48,541 nucleotides of DNA from Methanobacteriota archaeon (GTDB lineage: Archaea; Thermoplasmatota; Poseidoniia; Poseidoniales; Poseidoniaceae). Shown here in pieces: positions 33,702-41,642 of the stretch. Under the pieces are notes generated by a model. The model did not search any database. It worked only from the letters and a program-made list of their open reading frames with translations, and was not told the DNA's origin. A program made the position numbers and the translations under genes. The stretch lies in assembly GCA_002722135.1 (NCBI GenBank), contig PBKJ01000004.1, positions 35,214 to 83,754 of the forward strand, in the 5' to 3' direction. Every line of letters starts with the position of its first letter. Positions within the stretch are counted from its first letter, which is position 1.

Positions 33702-33752
33702 GCGTTCAACAGGTTGGGGCGGGTTCATCAACAGCGTGGTGCCCTTCCGTCC

Positions 33753-34076
33753 ATGGCCGAGTCCTCAGGCGTGTCCGGTCGTGGACGTGCCGCTTGGCCG
33801 CTGGTGGCGTCGTTCGGGCTTCTCGCGTTGGCCGCCGTCTTCGGTGGCCCGCTTCTTGAGGCGCGTGGCTTTGCGGACGGCGCGGCCGTCATCTTGACGG
33901 CGCTGATGGTGGCCTTGGTGGTCGGCATGCTGCTCTCTGGTCGCAGATCGGGCAAGGCCGACACGGGGTCGACCGCCGGCGTGCTGTCGGAGAAGCGCGT
34001 CCTTACGACGGCCTCGAAAGCCGCTGATGCAGAAGAAAGCGTGGACCTCGAAGGGCTCGAGTTCCCCTTGGTGTGA
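33753..34076 (+). CDS. Small two-helix membrane protein
   Basis: 107 residues. Two hydrophobic helices are visible (WPLVASFGLLALAAVFGGPL and AAVILTALMVALVVGMLLSG). They are followed by a charged, probably cytoplasmic tail rich in Ala, Glu and Leu (ADTGSTAGVLSEKRVLTTAS). ATG 33753 is 51 bases from the divergent PvlArgDC-like start. The open frame extends further upstream, but that part overlaps the other gene and reads as nonsense. The stop directly abuts the asnS stop (TGATCA, 34074-34079). Function unknown. Confidence 0.65.
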   Translation: MAESSGVSGRGRAAWPLVASFGLLALAAVFGGPLLEARGFADGAAVILTALMVALVVGMLLSGRRSGKADTGSTAGVLSEKRVLTTASKAADAEESVDLEGLEFPLV

Positions 34077-35405
34077 TCAGGGCGTCACGCGGCGCGAATC
34101 GCGTGGGAAGGGGATGACTTCGCGGATGTGGTCGGCTCCACTGAGCCAGCTCACGACCCGATCCACACCAAGGCCAAACCCGCCGTGAGGCACACCGCCG
34201 TAGGCACGGGTGTCGATGTAGAACTGGTAGGGTTCACGCGGGACGTTTTCTTCGTCGATGCGCGCGAGAATTTCCTCTTCAGACCACGTTCGCTCGCCGC
34301 CACCAATGATTTCGCCATAGCCCTCGGGCGCCAAGAGATCGTGGCACAGCACGTATGCATCGTCCTCGGGATCGACGCGGTGGTAGAAGGGCTTGGCCAC
34401 CTTCGGATAGTGCGTCAGGAAGTGCGGGACGTCGAAATCAGCCGTCAGGACCTTTTCCTTGCTGTAGTCGAGGTCTTGGCCCCACTCGATGTCGATGCCC
34501 ATGCCTTGGAGGGTTTCCACGGCTTCGTCGTAGCGCATCCGGGGGTAGGGGTTGTCGGCGTATCGGGCCACGAGGTCGAGATCGCGGTCAAGGCTGGCCA
34601 GCTCATCGCTGCGCTCGTCGAGCAGGGTTTTGGCGATTCGACGTACCACGCCTTCGCCATGGGACATGATTTCGTCATTGGTGGCCCAGGCAAGCTCCAT
34701 TTCGGCGTGCCAGAATTCGGTGAGGTGACGTCGCGTACGGCTCTTTTCCGCACGGAAGGAGGGAGCGATGGTGTACAGGCGCTCCAAAGCCGGCATGGCG
34801 GCTTCAGCATACAATTGCCACGACTGAGTCAGGTAGGCCTTCTTGCCAAAGTAGGGCACCTCAAACAGCGTTGATCCGCCTTCCACGGCCCCCGCGACAA
34901 AGTTTGGTGCTTGGTATTCGACGAAGTCCAGGTCGCGGAAGTAGCCGTGAATGGCGCCAAAGACCGAGGAACGGATTTGCAGCATGGTGGTCATGCGCGA
35001 AGTTCGAAGGTAGAGGTGGCGATGGTCGAGGAGGAATTCCGTTTCACCACCGTCCGCCGAGGTCATCGCGGACTCGGTGATGGGGAACGGCCGTTCAGGA
35101 TTGACGCCGCCGATCACTTGGCCGGATGAAACGCCGATTTCGTGGCCGCCTTGGGCGCGCTCGTCCACTTTGACTTCGCCCACCAGTTCCAACGAGGATT
35201 CGATGAGCGCCTCGCTCAACGCGGTGAACGCATCGTCGCCGACGGCGTCCCGCTTGACCACGCACTGGATGGTCCCGGTGGAATCGCGGAGCACGATGAA
35301 GCGGAGGTTGTTGTTGCCTCTGCTTCGCTTCACCCATCCCTTCAGGGTCACCTGCTCGCCGTCGTGGTCGCCCGACTGGACCGCCCCGATGTAGGTTGTC
35401 TTCAT
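34077..35405 (-). CDS. asnS: Asparaginyl-tRNA synthetase
   Basis: 442 residues of the class-IIb family. An N-terminal OB-fold anticodon domain (QVTLKGWVKRSRGNNNLRFI) is followed by the catalytic core: motif 2 FRAEKSRTRRHLTEFWHAEM and motif 3 HGGFGLGVDRVVSWLSG. HDLLAPEGYGEIIGGGER and PFPRDSRRVTP at the end are closer to AsnRS than to AspRS. It charges tRNA-Asn directly. ATG 35405 begins MKTTYIGAV; the frame reaches 35438 but the added residues are not conserved. Upstream on the same strand is tRNA-Lys (81 bases). Confidence 0.88.
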   Translation of the reverse strand: MKTTYIGAVQSGDHDGEQVTLKGWVKRSRGNNNLRFIVLRDSTGTIQCVVKRDAVGDDAFTALSEALIESSLELVGEVKVDERAQGGHEIGVSSGQVIGGVNPERPFPITESAMTSADGGETEFLLDHRHLYLRTSRMTTMLQIRSSVFGAIHGYFRDLDFVEYQAPNFVAGAVEGGSTLFEVPYFGKKAYLTQSWQLYAEAAMPALERLYTIAPSFRAEKSRTRRHLTEFWHAEMELAWATNDEIMSHGEGVVRRIAKTLLDERSDELASLDRDLDLVARYADNPYPRMRYDEAVETLQGMGIDIEWGQDLDYSKEKVLTADFDVPHFLTHYPKVAKPFYHRVDPEDDAYVLCHDLLAPEGYGEIIGGGERTWSEEEILARIDEENVPREPYQFYIDTRAYGGVPHGGFGLGVDRVVSWLSGADHIREVIPFPRDSRRVTP

Positions 35406-35485
35406 GCGAATCCCGGCCGTGGCTGCCTCACCCGCCATTTGAACATGACCGAGGCCGGCACCGGTCGTGAAGAGAAGTTGGTGAG

Positions 35486-35559
35486 CGGGCCTGACGGGGT
35501 TCGAACCCGCGACCGACGGATTAAGAGTCCGTCGCTCTACCTGACTAAGCTACAGGCCC
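35486..35559 (-). tRNA. tRNA-Lys (anticodon CUU)
   Basis: On the minus strand a 74-base cloverleaf is seen. GGGCCTG (5' end, 35559) pairs fully with CAGGCCC (35487-35493), and the discriminator is G (35486). The anticodon stem ACGGA/TCCGT encloses CTCTTAA, giving anticodon CTT for Lys (AAG). The T-arm is CGGGTTCGAACCCCG. There is no intron, and CCA is not encoded. A TATA box lies about 26 bases upstream. Confidence 0.95.
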
Positions 35560-35580
35560 ACCGCGCGCTCCTTGCGCCCG

Positions 35581-35590
35581 TATTTAATCA
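35581..35590 (-). promoter_or_regulatory. TATA box of tRNA-Lys
   Basis: The minus strand reads TGATTAAATA, centred about 26 bases upstream of the tRNA 5' end at 35559. This is the spacing of an archaeal TBP-binding site, so the transcript would start close to the mature 5' end. It is the strongest TATA-like sequence in the interval after rpiA. Confidence 0.6.
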
Positions 35591-35601
35591 CCACGGCGGG
35601 C

Positions 35602-36303
35602 CTACGCCAAGCGGCCACCTGAGCGCACCAAGCGTTCAGCGCCAGAGGCTCCTGCAAGGTGGACCACATCGCACATGTCGATGAACAGGCCGACCTGCAC
35701 GACGCCGGCCAAGCGGAGCAGCGCTGCCTCGCTGCCCGCCGGATCCGTGAGGTGTGGGCCCGTGTGGGCGTCGACGATGAAATTCCCGTTGTCCGTGACC
35801 AGCGGTGCTTTACCGTCCATGCGAAGTTCTGCCGTGCACCCCAGGACGTCCATGATCGCACGTACGGTGGTGCCGTGACCAAAGCGCGTGATCTCAATGG
35901 GGAGGGGGAAGGCGCCAAGCGTCTCGACCATCTTTCGGTCGTCCGCCACGACGACCATGGCCCCCGAGGCCTGCGCCACGAGTTTCTCACGCAGGAGTGC
36001 GGCCCCGCCGCCTTTGATCAACTGGAACGCAGCATCCACTTCGTCGGCTCCATCGATCACGAGGTCCAAACCCTCCACGTCGTCGAGTTCCACCAGGGGA
36101 AGGCCCAGGTCCGTGGCCAGGGCGTGGGTTGCGAGGCTGGTGGGGACACCGACGATGTCCAAGTCCTCCTCGTGATGTCGACGTGCGAGTTCGACGATGG
36201 TATGGTGCACGGTTGACCCCGTGCCCAACCCCACCTTCATCCCGCTCTGGACTTCGTTGCACGCCGCGATGCCGGCCAACCGCTTCGCTTCGTCAATGGA
36301 CAT
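35602..36303 (-). CDS. rpiA: Ribose-5-phosphate isomerase A
   Basis: 233 residues from ATG 36303. The RpiA landmarks are present: MKVGLGTGSTVHHTI (phosphate/ribose loop), GVPTSLATH, LDLVIDGADEVDAAFQLIKG with the catalytic Asp/Glu, and GGGAALLREKLVAQAS with the conserved lysine. It interconverts ribose-5-phosphate and ribulose-5-phosphate for nucleotide and PLP synthesis (pdxS at 16283-17275 uses ribose-5-phosphate). The frame extends to 36348 but the additional N-terminus is not conserved. It is divergent from the giant surface protein gene, with 89 bases between. Confidence 0.93.
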   Translation of the reverse strand: MSIDEAKRLAGIAACNEVQSGMKVGLGTGSTVHHTIVELARRHHEEDLDIVGVPTSLATHALATDLGLPLVELDDVEGLDLVIDGADEVDAAFQLIKGGGAALLREKLVAQASGAMVVVADDRKMVETLGAFPLPIEITRFGHGTTVRAIMDVLGCTAELRMDGKAPLVTDNGNFIVDAHTGPHLTDPAGSEAALLRLAGVVQVGLFIDMCDVVHLAGASGAERLVRSGGRLA

Positions 36304-36392
36304 GCCACTTGGACAACCGCCCCAGTCCAAAGGCTCTGCCCTCTGCACCTTCAGTCCGAAGCATTCAATGGCGAGGAAGATGGTGGTGAAGC

Positions 36393-39300
36393 ATGGCCAA
36401 CGGCGGACGCTTTGTCGCGGTCCTCTTTGTCCTCCTCATGGCCACGATGCCGTGGGCTCCAGCCACGCCCGCCGCCCTGCCTGAAACGACAGCGTTCTCG
36501 AGCCTTGGTGAAGCGTCCACCATCGTCATCGGTGGGGCTGACGGTGGCCTTGACGATCGGGTCGAGGTGGACGTGGACGACGGGCGTTCCATCGCTCGCG
36601 TGGATCTGACCCTCGAGTCTGCAGCGCTCGGGCGAAGCACCGGTGCAGACCTGCGTGGTGCTTCAGACTTTGACGCGACGGGCGCGGTCTACGATGGCGT
36701 CGACGTCAACGGCAGCGCCCTCGGCATTCTTCCTGATGGCGCGTTTTGGGACTTTGAGGACCCGAACCACGGTTGGACCCTTGGCGGTTCGAACGTCTGG
36801 AAGCACGGCTTCGATTCGACCCTCGGCTCGACCTCGGGCGTGTTTTCGGGTCAGAATGCGCTGTACACGTACGACGGAAACTACCCCTACATGTCCACCA
36901 CCTATTGGGCAACATCGCCCGACATCGCCTGCAACGGATGTGCCGGAACGTGGGAGTTGAGTTTCATGCGGCGCCTCGGCATCGAGTCGAGTACGTGGGA
37001 CCACGTCTACGTGCAGGTGAAGAACGCCCAAGGGAACTGGGTCCAGATCTGGACCAATTCTGGGACCATCAACGAAGGGTCGTGGACTTCACAGACCTAC
37101 GACATTTCCAACCACGTCGCCGCGAATCCCAATTTTGCCGTGCGTTTTGGATTGGGCATAACGGATTACTCCATTCACTACACCGGCTGGAACATCGACG
37201 ACGTGCGCATTGAGCCAGCCGGCGGCGTGACGGGAACGGGTGAAGGCTCGTGGACCTCGGCCCCCTTCGGTCCAGAGGTGGACGGCGCACCCCACGCTCG
37301 TCTCATGATGGACGCCAACGTGCCTGACGGCGCGCTGCTCGAAGCCACCGTCCTTGATGCGATGACGGGGACGCCAGTTCCCGGCTTCACCGATCTTGAG
37401 GTCACCACCATGGATCTGGGCGCCATCGATGCCGCTGAGCACCCCCTCCTGCGCCTGCATCTCGAATTGGAGGAGGGCGCAGAAGGTGGACCGAGCGTCG
37501 GTTCCATCGCCTATGGCGGTCGTATGCTGCATGAACTCGACGTGGTGCCACTGGCCACCTGGACGGATGCATCGGGCACCGACGCCCCCTCCGCTGGCGC
37601 GTACAGTTCCACAAACGGCGTCTTTTCTGGGGCGTCGACCTTCACCAGCCCGCTGACCACGCATCGTTCTGGCGTTGGCGCGATTCGCAATTCGTGCGAC
37701 CTCTCCGGCGGCCTCCTCGAGGTGCGCCTCGACGGTGGTGTTTGGACGGAGATTCCGGATGGAGGAGGGTTGGTGGTCCTCGATGCCATCGCCCACACCG
37801 CTGAACTCCGCATTCGCCTCGAGGCAGGGAACTCGTTGTGGACGCTGAAGCACTTCGAGGTGGACCTGCTGCCCTCACCAGCGCCCACTGGTGCCATGGT
37901 GGACATCGGCGCCGACGGGACGGGCGAGTGGGGATTGATCGAGCCAGAACACGGCCGCCTTGGCCTGCAAGACCGCTTGATGAGCGGTGGCTTGTGGGCC
38001 GAAGGGACCCTCACCAGCGGCTCAGAGGTCTCGTTCCCGTTCCTCTTGCCAGCGGATGGCGTCAATGCGCTCTCGATGGTGGTGGACGTGATGAGCGGTC
38101 AAGCCGACCGCCTGGATGTCGAATTGCGCATGAACGGCAACAGTGTCGTCCCTGCCTTTGACGTGCGGCCGTTTGTGGATGACGGTGAGGTTCACTTGTC
38201 GCCCACCGACCTCGCCACACTGAACAACGCGCTGAGCGGCCAACGCGATGAAGGACCAAGCGGTTTGGATTTCGTCGAGGTTGAAGCGGTGTTGAGCGGC
38301 CCAGCCAGCGCAAACGCGGCCGTTGTGTTCGGCGGTCTTTTCGCGCCGTACGACGCGGTGATGTCCACGTCGCTTCTGCCGGGACATCCCTTGGTGGTGG
38401 CCCTAAACGGCGCCCTTGGCGAGGCCGTATCCTCCAACGGCGTCCGCACCGTCGCCCTGCCCGTCTCGCTTGGGGCCCCGGGCGCCGTGCAGTTCACCGT
38501 TGATGACCTTCGGACCACCACCTCGGTTGAGGTGTTGGGCCTGTCCATGTCGCCGGATGTTGAGACCTTGGTGCCAGGCGATCAGGTGTACCGATTCAAC
38601 GCAACCTTCGACGCCACCCGGTTGGGCACCACCAGCTTCACCAGCGACATGCTCACGCAGGGTTGGGACGTCCGCATGGTCCTCCACGCTCCCGGCGCCA
38701 AAGCCGAGGTCACGTGCCCGGTGTCTTCTTTGCCTTTGACGGGCAACGAAATGAGCGCGTGCAGCACAAGCGGTCAGGCCCTGTTGTGGAACATCCCGGA
38801 CGCAGAGGGTCACCTCATGCTCGGAGGCAACGGTGCCCAGGCGTGGGTGGACGCCGCCTTCTTGCTCCCGGTTTCGTGGACGGACGAGACCAGTGCGGTC
38901 TTCTCCATCTCCCTTGTTTCGCCTGCAGGTCCGATGCTTCCGGCTTCACGCACCTTTGGTGCAGGTTCAGCGATGGGCATTGAACCGGACGTCGGGCTGG
39001 AAGACTGGTGGATCGAGACCTCCACCGGATACAGGGCTCACCCGAGTGAACCTTGGCTCGCGCCCGGTGACGTTGGCACCATTCACATCCAGGTTGGCTT
39101 CGAAGACCTTCCCGATGCGGCACGTCCACGGACGGGCGACGTGCTCGTCCGTGCGCGGCTCAACGGCGTTGACATCGGCTCGACGTCGTCGTTGATTGGA
39201 GGCCATGCGTCCTTCCCCTTCACGGCGCCGAGCTTCGTGCCAGAGGTCGAGGTCCGCATTGACGTTGAGCCCTTGAAGGGTCAAGACCGTGCGGACGCCG

Positions 39301-41294
39301 TGGATTCATCCACGACGTTTGGGCTCGATGGCGTGGCCCCGTTGCTTCTCGCAAGCTCGACCGAGGCCACCGCCCATCTCCCTGCGGACGGCGTGCATGA
39401 GCACAACCTGCTGATCGGCGACCGGCCCCGCCTGCCCTCGGGCGGGCACGTCCATCTCTGGCGGTCATGGGTGGACGACCTGAACGGAAACGGCCTCATC
39501 GACATGGGCGAGGCCGTCGCCCGTGACCTGACCGTACCCGAGAGCCTCACGGACCTCCAAGGGACCTATGGGTTTGCTCTTGATGCCTCCCGTGCGCCGT
39601 TCGGAGGTTGGTACGCCTTCTGGTACGACGTCGCCGACCAAGCAGGGAACATCCTGCTGGACGCAGGGAATCGATCATCGCCCATGTCCATGGTCCAGGT
39701 GAGTCAGGACGGTGCGCCGTCGGTGGGCAACGATGCGTCTGCCTCATGGTCGGTGGCCTCGCCAACGTGGCTGCATCCGAGCGAGGTGGTCACGCTATCC
39801 GTACCGCTGGGCGACGCCAACGGTCTACAGGACCTGGCGCGCGTGACCGTGGACCTTGACCTCGAGCGAAGCGACGCCCTCGTGGTCGAGTGGACCGCTG
39901 AAGCGGGCTGCAACGAAACGCACCCCTTCCTGACGGTGCTTGATTGCAGGATGGAAGGCGCGCCCGCTGCCCTGACGCCTTTCAGCGACCAAGGATACCT
40001 TCGCATTGACCTGCGTCTGGATTGGGGCTTCGATCCAAGCACGACGGCACGCACCCCGTCCGTCAGCGTCGAGGACCGAGGCGGCCAGTTCTCCACGGAC
40101 CGGCTCGACGGGTTGCGCTGGCGCGCTTCAAGTGAAATGCAGCTGGACCGCTCATCCCTCGTGGTTGAACTCGACGGGACGGAGATCGGTGAAAGCCAGG
40201 CTCAACTTCGTCCGGATGCAGATCTGCACGTCTCGTCGTCCTTCGTTTGGGCGCGTTCGGGTCGGACGGTGCTCGAGCCGCTTCATGTTGAGGCCATGCT
40301 CGGCTCGGAGGAGGCGAACGCCACCACGATGGAAGGCCTCTTCCACATCGACCTGCAGGTGCCCGACGAAGCAGGAAGCCAAGGCCTCCTCGTCCGCATC
40401 ATCGACGCACCAGATGGGGCCGTCCTCCGTGGCGCAGACGACGTCGTGAGGCGCTTCATGGTGGACACCGAACCACCTCGCGTCAGCGCCCTGACCTCGC
40501 CCACGCTTGGGGCTCCGTTGCCCGAAGCGGACTGGGGAGCCCTCGCCATCGACGTCCGCATGGACGAAGACATTGGGCTCGGAGAGGTCCACCTCGGCTG
40601 GCGCGTCATGGTCAGTGGATTTGGTCTCGCAGGAGAGGTCCTGGGCGAAGGCCTCGAGCCGATGGCCCTTCGTGGTGCTCGACAGAGCGGTGCCGACCTT
40701 CCGCTCCGCGCCATCATTGACCTGGACAGCGCCCTTCCAGACGACGTGCGTACGCAGCGGTTGGAACTGCGGGTTTGGGTGGAAGGCGAGGACCTCTCAA
40801 GTCAAGCCGTGGACGGCATTGGAAATTCGCTCGCCGACCCCCTCGCCGTGTGGTTGCTCGAACAGCGCGTGGCGGACGTGGTGTTTGACGGCGCGCCCAC
40901 GGAAGATCTCGTCAATCCCGTCAAGGGCGGTGAACTGATCTGGTCCTACAGCATTCTCAACGAAGGCCGCGGTCCTGGCGACGTTCAAATCATCGTCGAA
41001 GTGGTCGAAGCAGACGGTTCACGCACGCGTCTCGACGCACGCTCCGTCAGCATTGGTGCCGGCGAGGTGGCGATGCAAAACGGAAGCTGGGTTCCGCTTG
41101 ACGAGGGTCCCGTCCGATTCGAATACATCATCGTGGACGGCACGACCCACGTCGGAGACACGCACCTCATCGATGCCTCCTCCGGCCAAGGGCTGTTCAG
41201 CGGTCCTGCTGGCGGTGTAGGGAGCATCCTTGTGCTGCTCATCGTCGGGCTCATTGGCGTCGTGGCCTTCCGACTTTCGCGTGAATCCTCCTGA
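36393..41294 (+). CDS. Giant secreted surface protein with jelly-roll and CARDB-like domains
   Basis: 1633 residues. A signal peptide (FVAVLFVLLMATMPWAPATPA, about 7-27) starts the protein and one helix near the C-terminus (GVGSILVLLIVGLIGVVAFRL) anchors it. Residues ~110-240 form a MAM/jelly-roll-type module (WDFEDPNHGWTLGG, WELSFMRRLGIESSTWDHVY, TGWNIDDVRIEP), as in secreted proteases and adhesins. Many beta-sandwich repeats follow, ending in a CARDB-like segment (VNPVKGGELIWSYSILNEGR). Cysteines occur in pairs (NSCDL, TCPV, ACSTS, GCNE/LDCRM) and DLNGNGLIDMGEAVARD is a dockerin/EF-like loop. No catalytic motif is seen. It may serve as adhesin, S-layer or substrate-binding scaffold. It ends 39 bases before the RNase P RNA. 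Confidence 0.85.
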   Translation: MANGGRFVAVLFVLLMATMPWAPATPAALPETTAFSSLGEASTIVIGGADGGLDDRVEVDVDDGRSIARVDLTLESAALGRSTGADLRGASDFDATGAVYDGVDVNGSALGILPDGAFWDFEDPNHGWTLGGSNVWKHGFDSTLGSTSGVFSGQNALYTYDGNYPYMSTTYWATSPDIACNGCAGTWELSFMRRLGIESSTWDHVYVQVKNAQGNWVQIWTNSGTINEGSWTSQTYDISNHVAANPNFAVRFGLGITDYSIHYTGWNIDDVRIEPAGGVTGTGEGSWTSAPFGPEVDGAPHARLMMDANVPDGALLEATVLDAMTGTPVPGFTDLEVTTMDLGAIDAAEHPLLRLHLELEEGAEGGPSVGSIAYGGRMLHELDVVPLATWTDASGTDAPSAGAYSSTNGVFSGASTFTSPLTTHRSGVGAIRNSCDLSGGLLEVRLDGGVWTEIPDGGGLVVLDAIAHTAELRIRLEAGNSLWTLKHFEVDLLPSPAPTGAMVDIGADGTGEWGLIEPEHGRLGLQDRLMSGGLWAEGTLTSGSEVSFPFLLPADGVNALSMVVDVMSGQADRLDVELRMNGNSVVPAFDVRPFVDDGEVHLSPTDLATLNNALSGQRDEGPSGLDFVEVEAVLSGPASANAAVVFGGLFAPYDAVMSTSLLPGHPLVVALNGALGEAVSSNGVRTVALPVSLGAPGAVQFTVDDLRTTTSVEVLGLSMSPDVETLVPGDQVYRFNATFDATRLGTTSFTSDMLTQGWDVRMVLHAPGAKAEVTCPVSSLPLTGNEMSACSTSGQALLWNIPDAEGHLMLGGNGAQAWVDAAFLLPVSWTDETSAVFSISLVSPAGPMLPASRTFGAGSAMGIEPDVGLEDWWIETSTGYRAHPSEPWLAPGDVGTIHIQVGFEDLPDAARPRTGDVLVRARLNGVDIGSTSSLIGGHASFPFTAPSFVPEVEVRIDVEPLKGQDRADAVDSSTTFGLDGVAPLLLASSTEATAHLPADGVHEHNLLIGDRPRLPSGGHVHLWRSWVDDLNGNGLIDMGEAVARDLTVPESLTDLQGTYGFALDASRAPFGGWYAFWYDVADQAGNILLDAGNRSSPMSMVQVSQDGAPSVGNDASASWSVASPTWLHPSEVVTLSVPLGDANGLQDLARVTVDLDLERSDALVVEWTAEAGCNETHPFLTVLDCRMEGAPAALTPFSDQGYLRIDLRLDWGFDPSTTARTPSVSVEDRGGQFSTDRLDGLRWRASSEMQLDRSSLVVELDGTEIGESQAQLRPDADLHVSSSFVWARSGRTVLEPLHVEAMLGSEEANATTMEGLFHIDLQVPDEAGSQGLLVRIIDAPDGAVLRGADDVVRRFMVDTEPPRVSALTSPTLGAPLPEADWGALAIDVRMDEDIGLGEVHLGWRVMVSGFGLAGEVLGEGLEPMALRGARQSGADLPLRAIIDLDSALPDDVRTQRLELRVWVEGEDLSSQAVDGIGNSLADPLAVWLLEQRVADVVFDGAPTEDLVNPVKGGELIWSYSILNEGRGPGDVQIIVEVVEADGSRTRLDARSVSIGAGEVAMQNGSWVPLDEGPVRFEYIIVDGTTHVGDTHLIDASSGQGLFSGPAGGVGSILVLLIVGLIGVVAFRLSRESS

Positions 41295-41333
41295 AGGGAT
41301 GCGTTCAAGTGGAAAGCGACGCCACCCTGCCCC

Positions 41334-41639
41334 GGAGGGAGTGGGAGGACCGCTGACAGAGCCAGACTCTGAGGAAAGTCCCCTCTCCACGGTGCACATG
41401 GGCCGCACAAGCGGCAGGTCGGAGACGATCAGGTCAATGCAGCAGAAACGAACGATGCGTGGGTTGAACGATGATGTCGAAAGACGGAGGTTTCCACGTG
41501 GTCGATGAGACGAGCAACCCCATGGGAGCAAGCCCAGACAGCCCTGACGACGCGGCACGCCGAGGGGCGGGTAGGGTGCACAGTTGAATGCGGTCACCGT
41601 TTTTCGGGAACAGAAAGGGGCTTACTCCCCACTCCCTCC
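41334..41639 (+). ncRNA. rnpB: RNase P RNA (archaeal type)
   Basis: Universally conserved elements are present in order: CR-I as GAGGAAAGTCC (41371-41381), the GGGTGCACAGT region (about 41573-41583), GGGAGCAAGCCC (41524-41535), and CR-V as ACAGAAAGGGGCTTAC (41610-41625). The ends pair as a long P1 helix: GGAGGGAGTGGG at 41334-41345 with the complement at 41628-41639. These define a ~306-base RNA. It trims 5' leaders from precursor tRNAs with archaeal RNase P proteins. The RND exporter gene on the other strand ends four bases beyond. The listed ends are those of P1 and may differ by a few bases. Confidence 0.93.
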
Positions 41640-41642
41640 GCC

